Assembly: GCA_935421135.1 (NCBI GenBank) | Contig: OW285187.1 | Coordinates: 23,932,429 to 23,996,428 of the forward strand | Direction of reading: 5' to 3' | Length of the DNA: 64,000 bases | DNA from: Bugulina stolonifera | Lineage: Eukaryota > Bryozoa > Gymnolaemata > Cheilostomatida > Bugulidae | Shown: positions 1-12,145 of the stretch, piece by piece | Numbering within the stretch: the stretch's first letter is position 1 | Layout: every line of letters starts with the position of its first letter | Notes under the pieces: model-generated | Told to the model about the DNA's origin: nothing | The model's input: only the letters and a program-made list of their open reading frames with translations | Database searches by the model: none | Position numbers and translations under genes: made by a program

Positions 1-875
1 ATTAATGAAAATATAAATAATTATGGTTATCATTATGATATGATTAGCATTTGATTATCTAATTCTATTGATTCACTTCTAGTTCTATTATTATTTATAA
101 TAATTAATCACTATAAATAATAAATAATTATTTATTTTTTTACATAATTAATATAATGTTTGATTTATTATGTATATGTTATATTTTTGAATACAGATTC
201 TTTCTCTAGTGATAATCTAACAAATACGAATATTTATGTTATTGCTATATACAACATCATGGATGATCATATTAGATATTAAATTAATATTTATTTTTAA
301 TTTTTGTATTTCATATTTTATTAGCAAAGTAAGAAAAATACAACTATCTCCGATATTTATCACTCAGTCAAACGTCAAATTCCAGTAGAGTACAACAAAT
401 TACTTTTGAGATTTAGGTTTAGAGATAAAAAACTTTTAGATTCAACTGTTTGGCCACTGTCCTCATCAAAAAGTTTTCATGGCTCTGCAAACGCATTCGG
501 AAAGCTGAAAATACTAAAGAAAGTGGAACCCATATTCAAGTCCTATGAAACCATTGATACAATGACTAACTTTGTTAGTAAAGCAGAAGGATTTATTTGT
601 GTGCAGGTTGCTGGTCCAAGCTACTATAAACTTACTTTGACATTTCGGGATTGACTTAACACGCTGCTATCAATCAAACGATCGCTAAATTAGAGGGAAA
701 TTTTACGATCAGCAGTCACTCAGCAACCAGTAAACCTATTTCGATTGCGAAAACTGCCGTGTCTTCAGCAAAACTAGTCAATTACCATGAGGGTACACGC
801 CTGCTGACAGTGTACCCACCAAAATTGAGGTGGGTACACGCCGTATACTCCCGTATAACCACAATTCGAACACTG
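1..875. mobile_element. Right-hand part of a non-autonomous hAT-type transposon (copy 1)
   Basis: This stretch is nearly identical to 60743-61614, the right third of the complete element at 58746-61614, so its left end lies before the window. It finishes with the inverted terminal sequence TTCGAACACTG at 865-875 and is followed by CAGATACA, the presumed 8-bp target duplication, whose partner is outside the window. Subterminal copies of a GAGGTGGGTACACG motif lie just inside the end. The open frame at 406-654 is not treated as a gene: most of its differences from the frame at 61145-61393 change an amino acid, which argues against coding constraint. No transposase was seen. Confidence 0.8.
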
Positions 876-1348
876 CAGATACATCATATATTCAGATATA
901 TTCAGATACACAGATATCATTGTCCCCCATTTATATATTTGACTGATATGCAAAGTATCCAAAAAGATTTACAAGAGTATGGTTTGAGGTGAATGATCTA
1001 GTAGACCGTGAATGTTTAATTATGTACAATGGATAATGAATGTATAATAATTATTGTGGTAGCACATACAGAAAATTAAGACAGGAAGATGCCTTTGATT
1101 TCAAAACAAATAAGATACAATAGATTGAGATGTTTTACAAACATTATAATTTATGGCCGCAGACACTCACATGATATTCATAGAAATTCAAACTTGCACA
1201 CAGAAGAACAAAAATGACTAATTGTGTGGCATTGACAATGACGTTAGCTTGAGTAAAAAGATAATTAGAAAATGATGCAGGCCTATACATAGATCTACTG
1301 ATAGTGCTTGCTTGTAACTGGCATTCTGTATCGAGATGTTTAATTCCA
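876..1348. other. Intergenic, nothing recognised
   Basis: This lies between the end of the transposon and the stop codon of the GCP5 gene. It presumably contains the 3' UTR of that minus-strand gene. I see no open frame with family resemblance and no clear canonical polyadenylation signal on the minus strand. Confidence 0.5.
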
Positions 1349-4300
1349 TCAACTCATGCCTCCTAATGTTGTAGTTTTTAACGCCAAAACCAGCGATTCC
1401 ACTGCAATAAAAGGGTCATATAAATGAGATACGAACATTTCACAATGATCTAGTGACAAGTAACCAATTTCACAGACAGGGCATGACACAACACGTGAAT
1501 ATAAAGCAATGTCAAGTTAGCTGCAGATTACAGTGCAGTTAAAAATACTTACAGTGTGGTAGAGAGCCTGTCTTGGTAAAAGACGTTTTAAATGACATGA
1601 GAATCTGCATACATCTGTTAAACTCTGATGAGATTTCTTTGAATGCAGCACGTCTGTTAAAAAGTGAAAAGAGATCACTGAGAAAAAGGAGCTGTACTAC
1701 ACACCCTGTCGACCTTATGTATCCATGCACAAAGTATTCGCCATTCACAGTTGGCTGTTACTGCAAGTATTGTTATGGATTATAAGACATGTAGGAGTAA
1801 TTCCAAACAACAACTAATGGGTCAATAATGAACTCGATGTGCATGGCTACTGGCCAGAAGAGTAATTGATTTTAATCACTGCTCATGCTAAGGCCTACAA
1901 ACCACTAGCAACATGTCAAAACCAGGAAAGTGCAAACGTGAATGCAAAGGGTCTGATTGCACACACTTTTTAACAGAAATATCCCAGTGAAAGATGGTAT
2001 ATATTTATAATGCTTGTTGTTATGACGCCAATTAATTAAAAAAATTTGATAGAGGTAATTAACTACTGACTTTAGCAACAATTTTTATTTTAGAGGAATT
2101 AAAAGTCACACCAGTTTATTGCATTGATAGGACTTACGAAATGCTTGCTAAACTAGAATCCCACATTTTTTGAAACAGCAAGGAAGAATTAAGTATTCTT
2201 AGAAGGCAGTCATGTAGAACTGAGTTGGACTCATGAAGGAAACAACGATTATATATCTGTGTGACATAGCGTCTGTGGGCCACCATTATCATCTCCAAGT
2301 CAGTTGTCATCTGCAAATTCTCTTCGAACTGCAGTGAAGAGTAGTGTAAAATCTAAAAAGAACACAGTCATAATAATATAGTTCAAGTCATCAATTATGG
2401 TTTTCTGAAATCTTGAGACGCCTACAAAGCTGCCAACTAAGAACTTCCATAGTGGAAGTTAAAACTCCAGTAACACAGCAAGAAATGGTACAAGGTGAAA
2501 GAGAACAAGTTATATACTTACAGTAGTCATGATATAGTCATGTATGCCATTGATAGCATGTAGTATTCTCATCCTGAGTACATACATGTCCTGTTCTAAC
2601 ATCTCATCTACGGAGTTACTTGTCTGGGACTCCACGTCTACCAGGGGTTTCCTGGTTAGAGCTGGCAGAAAGAATAACATATTATATATTTGCTATACAT
2701 GGATTGTATTGGAGGCAAAAGAAGGATAGGTAGACTGAAATATGGATGGATACAGCAAAATAATTTTCTGTAATCTGGATGACTAAATTCATATCTACAT
2801 TAGTTAATAAAATTTGAATTTCAGAGGAAGGCGCAAATTTCGACAATTCTGACATAGCCAGCATTATTCATCAAGCTTCTGACAGAGGTTGTCTTCTCCA
2901 CTACATATAAAATGACATTCCGGACTTAGCTGACTCAACTACAAACATGTTAGAGGGAAGAAGGAATGTAAGAAGGGATATGCACCATTGCACCTCATCT
3001 CCCTACCCTGCGCACACCATACTTCAAGCTGCATACCCACAAGTCCTAGTTTTTGAACACAGAGACACATGGCACTTGGGTTTGGCACAAAGTCATCTTG
3101 TATGTCACAAGTGCAAAGTGAATGAGGATAAAAAGTAAACTGTACCATCAGTCCGACATACCATCAAATTTCAAGTGATCCACTGAGTATTTAGCAAGCT
3201 TAAGCTGGAGAAGAAATTGGAATATCCTGTTATAATTCTCCTCACATTCTCCATTGAAGAGCACACTGATCGGCCAATCAACCTACAGTTAGAGCAGCAA
3301 GTTTGCCAGTAAAATAGGTGAGAACAATCCATAGACATATTAACTCCAGCGTTATTATATAAAACAAGACATTATCATCCACTTTTCCATGTTTTAAAAC
3401 AATGCAATATTTACATGTAGTCATTGTATATGCAACGCTCAGGAATAACTGCTATAACGCGATAACATGCTAGTATCATTATTATTGGTTGGTTAGTTGA
3501 AACTCGAGGAGAATACAACATATCAAGTTCAGTCGGCTCATACACTGTGGATAGAAAGAGTCGCAGACCTCATAGTTGAGTTGAAGTGCCTCCAGCATGT
3601 GTATAGGTAGTAGCTCAGACCGATGGACATCAGCTAGGCTCACAGTAAACCTACAATGTATGATGAAAACAAATGGCAATATCGTTCTGTTAGAAAACCC
3701 GAGGCCTTACTAATGCTATAGTAATGGACAATGTCAGTGTGTGCCCAAACAGCCAACTCTGAGAAGTGCTGAGTAGTACCAAAATTTGACACATTACATT
3801 AGGCATGTTCACACCAGGAATATCAACGAAACCAATCAGAAAGTGAATGACGCGAGAGGTAAATTACAGTTCGTATTACAACGTCGAAATCACCTTGTGC
3901 TAAAATATTTCTCTTCTGGAATTCCCTATTGGTAATTTCAAAACTGACCCTGATAACAGATCTGACTGAGGATATGAGCAGTAAACCTTCAATGGAGTTC
4001 TGTAAATCAATCTATGTAAGAATAAGAGTGGAGGTAAACGATTTTGCTTGTTCAGGAAAATTGAAAATTATTGTTCTGAGAATGCCTTATTTTAGCAGTC
4101 ATATAACAAAATATAGCATGACATAACTAACAGAGTTTCACTATTAGTCATTATTATACCGGAATGAATCTTTGGGGAACTGTTTCTCCAGGCACTCCTG
4201 CAGACTGACATTAAGTGAGAGCGTATCCTTCCAATCCTCACTCAGCCGTATTTTGTCAAACAGTTCCCATAGGAACTCATACATCATATTTCCAGCTTCC

Positions 4301-7300
4301 AGCAGATACACTTTCTACAAGCAAATTGTAAACAGAGAAAGACATGAAATATCAACCAATAAAGCTGTTTATTTTATAGCAATCAATGGGCAGGATATTT
4401 TGACATATTTCATGTATCAGGGTTGGGAACAACTAGTTTGGAAAAATAGAGAATAGATTCTTATTCTCTAGTCGTTACAGAGAATTGCTATTTTTGCTGG
4501 TAAAATAACTAGAATCAGGGCACAGGGATTGTAATTGCTGGATTTCATTGAATATTTGCCCGTGAAGTGGCAATAGATAAAACACACATAACACTGTGAG
4601 AGAGCTGACTGAGTGTCACCCCATTCCAGTGCTCTTCCTTACAATCAATCTAACAACCATCTAACAACTTCAGTGAAATAATCAACGCTATGCCCTATAT
4701 TCTATGTAGCAACCGCATAACTACAAGTCAAAGCAACTTGAAGTTATCCTCTCTTTCGATTGAAACAGAGAAAGAGAGAGGACAACTTTGCCTCACCATA
4801 GACTTAGTGATATTAATTGGAGTACAGCCGAAGGTAAAATAGACTGAAAAGTGAAACCCCAGTGTGGATAGACTTTAAACTGGTGTCAAGCCAAAAATAT
4901 CTAAGTAATATGATGTCCCCTCTGTCTCCATGTCAACATCTACCCATGACTACTATTAAAAATTTTGCAAGTACAGGCACAAGCTGTACAAGTACAAGCA
5001 AGTACCAGTGTTGAAAAGTAAGTGCTAGCAATATCACAAGCTAGTATACACTACCCTGCACAGTATACAGTATGTACTTACACGTATTAGAGCCAGGTAG
5101 TGATCTAGCTTGCAGTCATCTTTAAGCACTCGCAGCAGACACCCAGACACTTTGTTATACCTGTCATCTATCAGTTGGCCTAGACTGGAAGACATCACCT
5201 TACTGAGGTTTACCATGTTACAACTGTTGACTTCAGACAGACACCTGAGTACAAATAAAATCAATTATCACCATCTATCATAATAATGATGCATCCAACA
5301 GCAATTTTTAATGACTTGAGACCTTTCTTTCACTGCGTCCATGTGCTAACAATACTACATGGCTACTACATGAAAACATTCTTCAGCTTTACTGTTTCAA
5401 TTGAAAAATGGTCACATGGAATTAAATCACTACTAAAACCAGCAGCGTTGAATGGAATGGTAGATATACGATGATCTTGACACTTTAACGTTGCATAAGG
5501 AAACCCGGCAAATACTATTATTATAGTGCCGCTACATCATTTTGAAACCGAGGAAGTGGAAATGTTAAATCTGTTAACATTCATTAACCAGCCATTTTGG
5601 GGAGTAATTGAAATATTAGGCACGATTTTTGTGGCATACATGAAGGTAGATATTGGCCTGACACTAAACAGCTTACCCGAGCTCATCACTAGGACCTAGA
5701 GGTGTGCTGCTTGTAAATAGAGCTTTTAGATTAGCCAGTAGGAGAGGATGTACGTTATTGTGGGCCTTTAGAGATGATATGGTGCTCTCCACTGAGCATG
5801 TTCTACTGGCTGTCATGGTCTGATGATTCACACGGGATTCCCCACTGCCCCAACTAAGGCCCGCAATAAATTCATCCAGAAATGCACAGAGTAACGAGCG
5901 GTCGTACTCTCCTGGAATAGACAAACAAAACAGTCTATACAAGTTTGGAAAATATCAAGCTTATTAAGACTATCAAACTTTTTCGATATAATATATGGTA
6001 CATGTATATACTATGTACATGTATATTAAAATACGAAACCTATTACTAGCATGTACAAACAATTACTGAACTAGAAAATGGTAGACCAAGGCTTTCTCTA
6101 AACAGTTTGTACCTAGAGCTTGATATGTATTGTATTGTGTAGTTGACCAGCGAAGAGTAGAAATGCTCCATAGCAATTGCAGGTTAGAAAATTCAGTATC
6201 AATTACGTTCACCTACCTAAAGCCACTTGCAGTTTGCCTAACTTGGAGAGCATTTCCATGGATTTTCCTGAGATGGCTATTTTGGTTAAAGCTCCTTCCA
6301 GCAATTCTGGTACACTCAGGTTGAATGTGAAAGAGTTAGTAGCAGTGTCAGCGGAGGAGTCTGTAACATCCAGTGCCGTCACCTCTACAGCTGTGTCCCA
6401 GAAGGTCTCATCCAGGCAGTCTGAGTTCTTCCTAATTGATAACATAATGTGGTACATAACATAGGCATGTATGTATGTATGTATGTATGTATGTATGTAT
6501 GCATGTATGTATACAGCATTGGCTGTATACCTATACTATAAAGGTAGGACAACTTCCCGAACTAGCATACATAGGGAAGGTAATTCCAACTTGTACTGCA
6601 ATATGTGTGATGTTGACCGTTTCGCAAGTAATGCTAATCGGAGAAAAAATGGATATTACTCTACAAGTAAATTCTAACACTAGGTCACTAGAAAACTGAG
6701 AAATTAATTTGAAAAGTATTTCTATATGATAAACTATTTATACCCAGGAAAACTACTTACTTTCTAATAACAAATTCAGAATATGGGTCATTCAGGTTTC
6801 CTTTTGTTAACCATTCATCTATGATAGACAAGTATGGAGCCAAAATCCTGAAGAACACTTTCAGAACTGCTATGAGCTAAAAGTAACATGTAAAATTACA
6901 TAGAAAACTTGAGATAGGACCTCAGGTTTTCGACAAGTTTAACTAAACTCAGCAATTTGACCGATTGCAGATTCTAAACTGACTAAATATAGACTATAAT
7001 TACACATGATGGCACTTTGAAACACCTCATACGCCATGACCACCAAGGGCATATTGCTCCATCACATGGTCATGGTTATGCATGTAGACGTTATTCAGTA
7101 TAATATGAACACAACCACTGTATTTAAACTGACCACTTTGTGGCTGACAGCCTGTAGACTAGCCTCATTGACAGCAGAGTTGCATGTGGATAGGAGTTGA
7201 GTTGCTGCCACCGAGACAGATGGCTGTTCACTGCTCAGATGAGGAGATATAGCAGTGAGATAAACAGAGTGGATAATATGTATAACTTGTCTGTGCTGCT

Positions 7301-10300
7301 TGTAGCTATCCAGCAATGAGATAAGGGTGCCACTGTAATCTGCAATAGAACAATATTACAATCTCCTCAGTGATCATTCAGCAAGAAACCACAAACTAAT
7401 TAACATATTGAATATATTATTATGTTAAAATAATTATAATATACCAGTTATATTATAATATAATATACCAGTTATATTATAATATAATATACCAGTTATA
7501 TTATAATATAATGTGTAATATCAATATGTGCAAAAAATGACAATCAGATTAAAAAATTGTAAAATTAACTTTCCGAGGAGACAAGGAAAATGTGTGACTT
7601 CTAGATGAATATAAGGTGCCAATTATGGAGAACATAAGACACTGCATAGACATACCACCGCTTTGAATTTTTGATGTTAATTCAGTAGCAAAGCTGTCGA
7701 GCTCAACCAGGAGTTCAGAGCATGCAACACAAAAGGCCTGATATGTCTGGCACTCCAGTAATGGGTACATTCCTTTTAAAAATTTAGACATAAACTGTCG
7801 GAGCTGTGAGATGTCATTGGCAAATTCGGTAAACTTATGAAGAATCTCCGCTAACGCATTCTATAAAAGACAAAGCAAGATTACTGCATGTACATGATTC
7901 CTAGTCTATTGCTACATGTACATAAAAATACTTAGAAAGCTAATCTCTATATATTTATAGTTCAGCTAAAACTGTGGGCGCGGGACCAAAAAAGGCATAA
8001 GGTGGCTTCAAATCCTAAGTTTCGACCACAGTTCAGTTGGGACACGAACACAGCAACCAAGGTTCGATGTGTCACACTGTTTTGAATGAGTAACAAGGAC
8101 GAGCTGATAACATAGAGATGGTGTGTTTTCACCAAGTAACATCGGACACCGAGGTAACACTGCGATCTTGAACATTCTGGTTGGGGCTAGGTGAGTAGAA
8201 AAAAAGTATTACGAGGCTAAGCCCTACAATCTGTTATAGAAAAAAGCAAATTTCAAGCCTACAAGCCGCGAATCAAAAATATGCTTCTTTCTAAAAATGT
8301 TATTTTGACTGCACAGATTATATGGACATCAAATATAAGATGTACGGTTACCAGTGAGCAGGTCATGAGTTGCTAAAAGCTATTAAAATACAATTGCAAG
8401 AAATAACGTTGAACACAAGATAGTTCGGCAGAAATGAGAGTACCTTTGTTGTATGTGTTAAATTAACAAACTTCCTTAATGAATATGTTCCTGTGGCATC
8501 ATCATGCAGAAAGAGAAATGTATCCGTTGCTCCAGATAACATCCTAAAATTATGACAATGCGCTTATATCTTTTCACCCAGTGTCCTCAGTAATGCACTT
8601 AACAGCTGATAAATGGACAACACAAATAAAACACTATATGGTCAGTACATATTTGGACGACATTGAACTGAATCCATTCACAATAGGAAGTTATTTGTAG
8701 TAGAATATCTGTACCATAAAACTTCTCTGACCATCTGGTACTCTGTCATATATGTGTCTTGGTGAGAGGACTCTAGAGATCCAATGCCCTTAAGATGACC
8801 TTTCCTGTAAACATAGAGTGAGCCTATTACATACGAACAAGAGTAAATAACTTGCATACAAAGTCAAAGCTGTTATAACAAAGAGTGTCAATTAATACAT
8901 CGCTGGTTATGTAATAGGAGGTTGAATCTCACATGTTTCACTTCATCCAACAGTTTTCAGGTGGATAATGGAGGCTCTACTAATGAGGATTAAACCATAA
9001 AGAATATTACCAATGGTGTGCAAGGTCTGATTCAACATGGAGAAGATGATCTGTTTCTCCAGCCCAGTATCTGGTGACCAGTAAATTACGAAGGGTGTTG
9101 GTAGTTGCCTCCACTTGTCTTGTGATATCCTCATCTCTTACTACAGGCTCGGCGACAACCGTTACGACATCGCCCTCGACATCACTCTCCTCAGAGTCAG
9201 ACTGATAGAATTAAATATATTTACATATATATTACCTAATTGCTTTCATTAAATTTGAGAAGTAGAGCCTGGGAAAGTTCCAATACTTCCTTCATGAGAC
9301 AGTGCAAGGTTTGATATGATAATACTAGGTAGTCAATTTAGTAGAATAACTCAGAATACAACAATTAAATCACATGTCAACTTACTGATGACTCTGAGAA
9401 CTGTGCTTGGAGAGGTTCAAGATCTTCGGTAAGATATGTATACCAGTCAAAGTCATCATCTAAAAAGTAATACAGAAAACTTTCAAGTCTGAATAGCGTA
9501 TCAATGTTGCTGGACAGAAACGATGTCAAGTACAATCAATAGAGAATGAGTATGTTGTATGTGTAGAATTAAACACAGTATAAACATACATAGCTGATCA
9601 TCCGCTGCTTCTTCATCTGGTAACGAATATTCTTGGGCTGTCGGGCAATTGGACATTTCCAGTAGAAATGATAGTATGGCATAATGTGTACAAGTCTAAA
9701 GAAAATACACATTTAATTATCGACATTATTTGTCAAGTATGAATTAAGTGAATAGTGAATTATACTGACAACTAGTGAGTGTTACCTCTGAGACATCCTT
9801 TTTCTCAAATTCATGCGTGTTGAGAAATTCAGTGACCTTTTGCTTGAGTATTTGTCCAGTTTTACTTTTAGAATGGACTGTGAACTTGTCATACAAGCTG
9901 TAGAATATACAATGACAATGAAATGATCATAAAAATGATACAAAATGCTAATGAATAAAATCAAATGATTTCACGCAAGATAAACAAGATTATAACGATA
10001 AAGCAGATAGAGATAATTATATGGAAAACACACCCATCTAACAACTTGTTCACTTTATGGCTGTCAACATCTAGGTACCGATGGAAACGGAGATTTGAAG
10101 TAACATACTTTTGACATATTCCAAAGTTCTCCTCACCTTTCTGAAATACAATATTTAAATGTATCAGGTTAGAAATGGACTTGCGTTATTAATTAAAAAC
10201 GTTCTAAAAGTAGAAAGAAAAAGCAGCATCGTTAGCATTTGTAGATACATAATAGGTGATACATCATGACATAGCCGCAAATCCTAAACAGGAGTTTGGT

Positions 10301-11744
10301 TGATTTCTTGGGGCTGAAACATATTCATTTTCTTCTTTATAACATACTACACATGGCCAAACCTCCTAACAACCCATAGAGGAGTATTTTGTGTGCAGTT
10401 GGCGTAACACTGGAACGTTTTTGCGTGTGGTGTGTGTGTCATCTGAGACGACCTACTTGCAAAAGTGAAGAGCCTATGAGTGGTGCTAGGCCTCCATCAT
10501 TACATGAAAGATTGACAGGTACTAGTAGTCAATAGACTAACCAAGACGACCCATGTGGTCCCGAGTTAATGCTAGCTTGCTATACTGAGAAAGAGTATAT
10601 TCAGTTCTAGTAGGTTGTTCGGGCATCAAGGTCGAAGACCTTATCAGCTGGAACTACCTGTACTATGAGAGAAGACTCTGTATAAGTAGTATAGAAGCGC
10701 CTTTATTGAGATCCGAGCATCAACTGAGATAATGATAGTAAAATCCATTCGCTTTTTATAGTATTCTAACTTCTGGAGAATAGTTTCGGTAAAAGGCCGA
10801 CGTAGCATCGTCCAGAAATTGCACAATAAGATGGCAGCCGGAAGGCCAACCTAAAATTGGTCGGCCATAACAAAAGATGCTTAAAATCATGAGATTCATG
10901 TGCAAAATTAATTACAGCTATTTCTGAGAGGTTGGCCCCTTTACATGGGTATAAAAAGGGTATAATTGCTCAGTAATACATACAATAAGTATGTAAAAGA
11001 TATGTTTCTGCACAAGCTAGTCAACATACATGATTTAGATATGAATTGTTCATGACAATGTAAAGCAGTACGAGTGGCTAAGTCTATAGAGTTACGTTTA
11101 CCACTACAGTACACATCAATTACTCACGGGCAAAGGTTGCCAACCTGGTGTAGTAATAATGTGTTCTATTTGCTGTGCTAGGCGATTAGGTGCGGTAGAG
11201 GCCTCAGGTTCCAACCCCAGTTAGGGATGGGGTTAGTTCCACATATGTGGAGCCAAGTCACTGGCTATCTAGTAATAAATTTTCTTGCAAAAATAACGAT
11301 CACATAATTCTACTACGCATACATTTCACTCTATTCTGTTAGATATAGATTACATAATTAAAATTACAGTGTGATGATTACACTAAGAAAATGTCTAGGC
11401 TATGTTATTTATTCATTATATTATTGCATTATAGTAGTTACAAGTGAGCAGCCGTGGCCCAATAGTTAGAGGTCTGGATTCTGATGTGGGAATACAATTC
11501 GATTTCTGCAACAAGCTACACTCCTTAATAATTTCAATTAGAACAAAAAAGCTATTCCAGTATTTGCTTTAAATGATTACAATTGCTTTCGTATAGGGGA
11601 AATGACACTGCTAGTTTTCACGTTTCATTGCTTGTTGTACAATAATAAAATACTAATTGCACACTGTCACTGACTTACATGGAAGCCCGTATTTCTGCTG
11701 ATCAATTCGCTGATAAGCCTCTTGTTCTCAGAGCTATGTGTCAT
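1349..11744 (-). CDS. TUBGCP5: Gamma-tubulin complex component 5 (21 coding exons, 950 aa)
   Basis: GCP5 is a subunit of the gamma-tubulin ring complex that nucleates microtubules at centrosomes and spindles. Exons, 5' to 3': 11679-11744, 10034-10140, 9786-9897, 9590-9695, 9386-9459, 9011-9201, 8715-8804, 8444-8543, 7656-7860, 7134-7339, 6761-6876, 6217-6431, 5677-5911, 5082-5244, 4160-4314, 3569-3650, 3162-3282, 2522-2661, 2138-2352, 1553-1653, 1349-1401. All splice sites are GT/AG and the frame stays open to a TGA. The family resemblance is collinear throughout: LRFHRYLDVDSHK near the N-terminus, DDFDWYTYL, TEYQMVREVLW, IIDEWLTKGNL in the Grip1 region, and MYEFLWELFDKIR, LPIHMLEALQLNYEVDWP and LESLVLAL at the C-terminal end of Grip2. 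The length is close to the human protein (about 1020 aa). The start is the first ATG, with in-frame TAG codons just upstream. Exon borders were placed by eye. Confidence 0.95.
4741..4788. repeat. Short palindromic hairpin repeat (AAGTTRTCCTC family)
   Basis: The arms AAGTTATCCTCTCTTTC and GAAAGAGAGAGGACAACTT surround an 11-bp loop within a GCP5 intron. Related hairpins sit at 28759-28794, 43134-43172, 47427-47475, 56344-56389, 58274-58334 and 58846-58908, so this is one member of a dispersed family. Confidence 0.7.
6466..6513. repeat. (ATGT)n microsatellite
   Basis: About eleven consecutive ATGT units with one interruption (GCATGT) lie in the GCP5 intron between the exons at 6217-6431 and 6761-6876. 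The short open frames across it are repeat-driven and not coding. Confidence 0.9.
7443..7513. repeat. 24-bp tandem repeat, three units
   Basis: Three near-identical 24-bp units, each beginning ACCAGTTATATT, start at 7443, 7467 and 7491 within a GCP5 intron. The last unit decays at its 3' end. Confidence 0.85.
11149..11225 (+). repeat. tRNA-derived SINE fragment
   Basis: This stretch contains TGCTGTGCTAGGCGATTAG, then GGCCTCAGGTTCCAACCCC (a degenerate B-box), then CAGTTAGGGA. The same string of words occurs in reverse orientation at 13445-13560, 19500-19590 and 59590-59700. It lies in intron 1 of the GCP5 gene. An upstream GGTGTAGTAATAATG segment matches the A-box position of the better copy at 19500-19590. 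Confidence 0.6.
11446..11512 (+). repeat. Second tRNA-like SINE fragment
   Basis: GCAGCCGTGGCCCAATAGTTAGAG resembles the start of a tRNA with an A-box, and ATACAATTCGATTTCTGC resembles a T-arm with a B-box, about 35 bp apart. The acceptor ends do not pair well enough for a functional tRNA, so I read it as a tRNA-derived SINE unrelated to the family at 11149. It lies in GCP5 intron 1. Confidence 0.45.
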
Positions 11745-11984
11745 CCTATCCTAATCCTAATCCTAGATGTTGCAAATATTTTATTATGTCCTGACATCCA
11801 TTACAATTTACAATTGACAGCTGCGCAGTAGTTTTAGCTGAACTAGATAGCAGTGTAGTGTTATCTAAAAAGTGAAAACAACATCAAGATTAATAAACAG
11901 GTACACTGAAACATAATTATTTTGGTTTTACCACCACAAAATTAGAAAAGGACCTCTCCACAACCAGGTATATATTTTGCTATC

Positions 11985-12145
11985 CTAATCATAGAGGTAT
12001 GCATAGAGGTAACACCCCATAGAGCAGGAACTTGAAAATTTTCCGCTATTAAACGCCGATTGGCCACTTGATGCCAGTTTTCCCCACGAGCGGCCATGAT
12101 GCGATGGGGATTTCGTCCGTTTGTTTACATTAGTTACCATTACAA
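11985..12145 (-). repeat. Left member of an inverted duplication (partner 14975-15110)
   Basis: Read on the minus strand this segment matches 14975-15110 read on the plus strand. Shared words include TAACTAATGTAAACAAACGG, CATCATGGCCGCT, AAAATTT and GTTCCTGCTCTA, followed by a CTCTATG block. The two are about 2.9 kb apart and face each other. Small insertions break the reading frame between them, so they do not look like copies of one exon. They may be ends of a diverged transposon or duplicated promoter DNA. Confidence 0.6.

Noticed and set aside
6466..6699. Plus-strand frames beginning MYVCMYVCMY
   Set aside because: Translation of the ATGT microsatellite.
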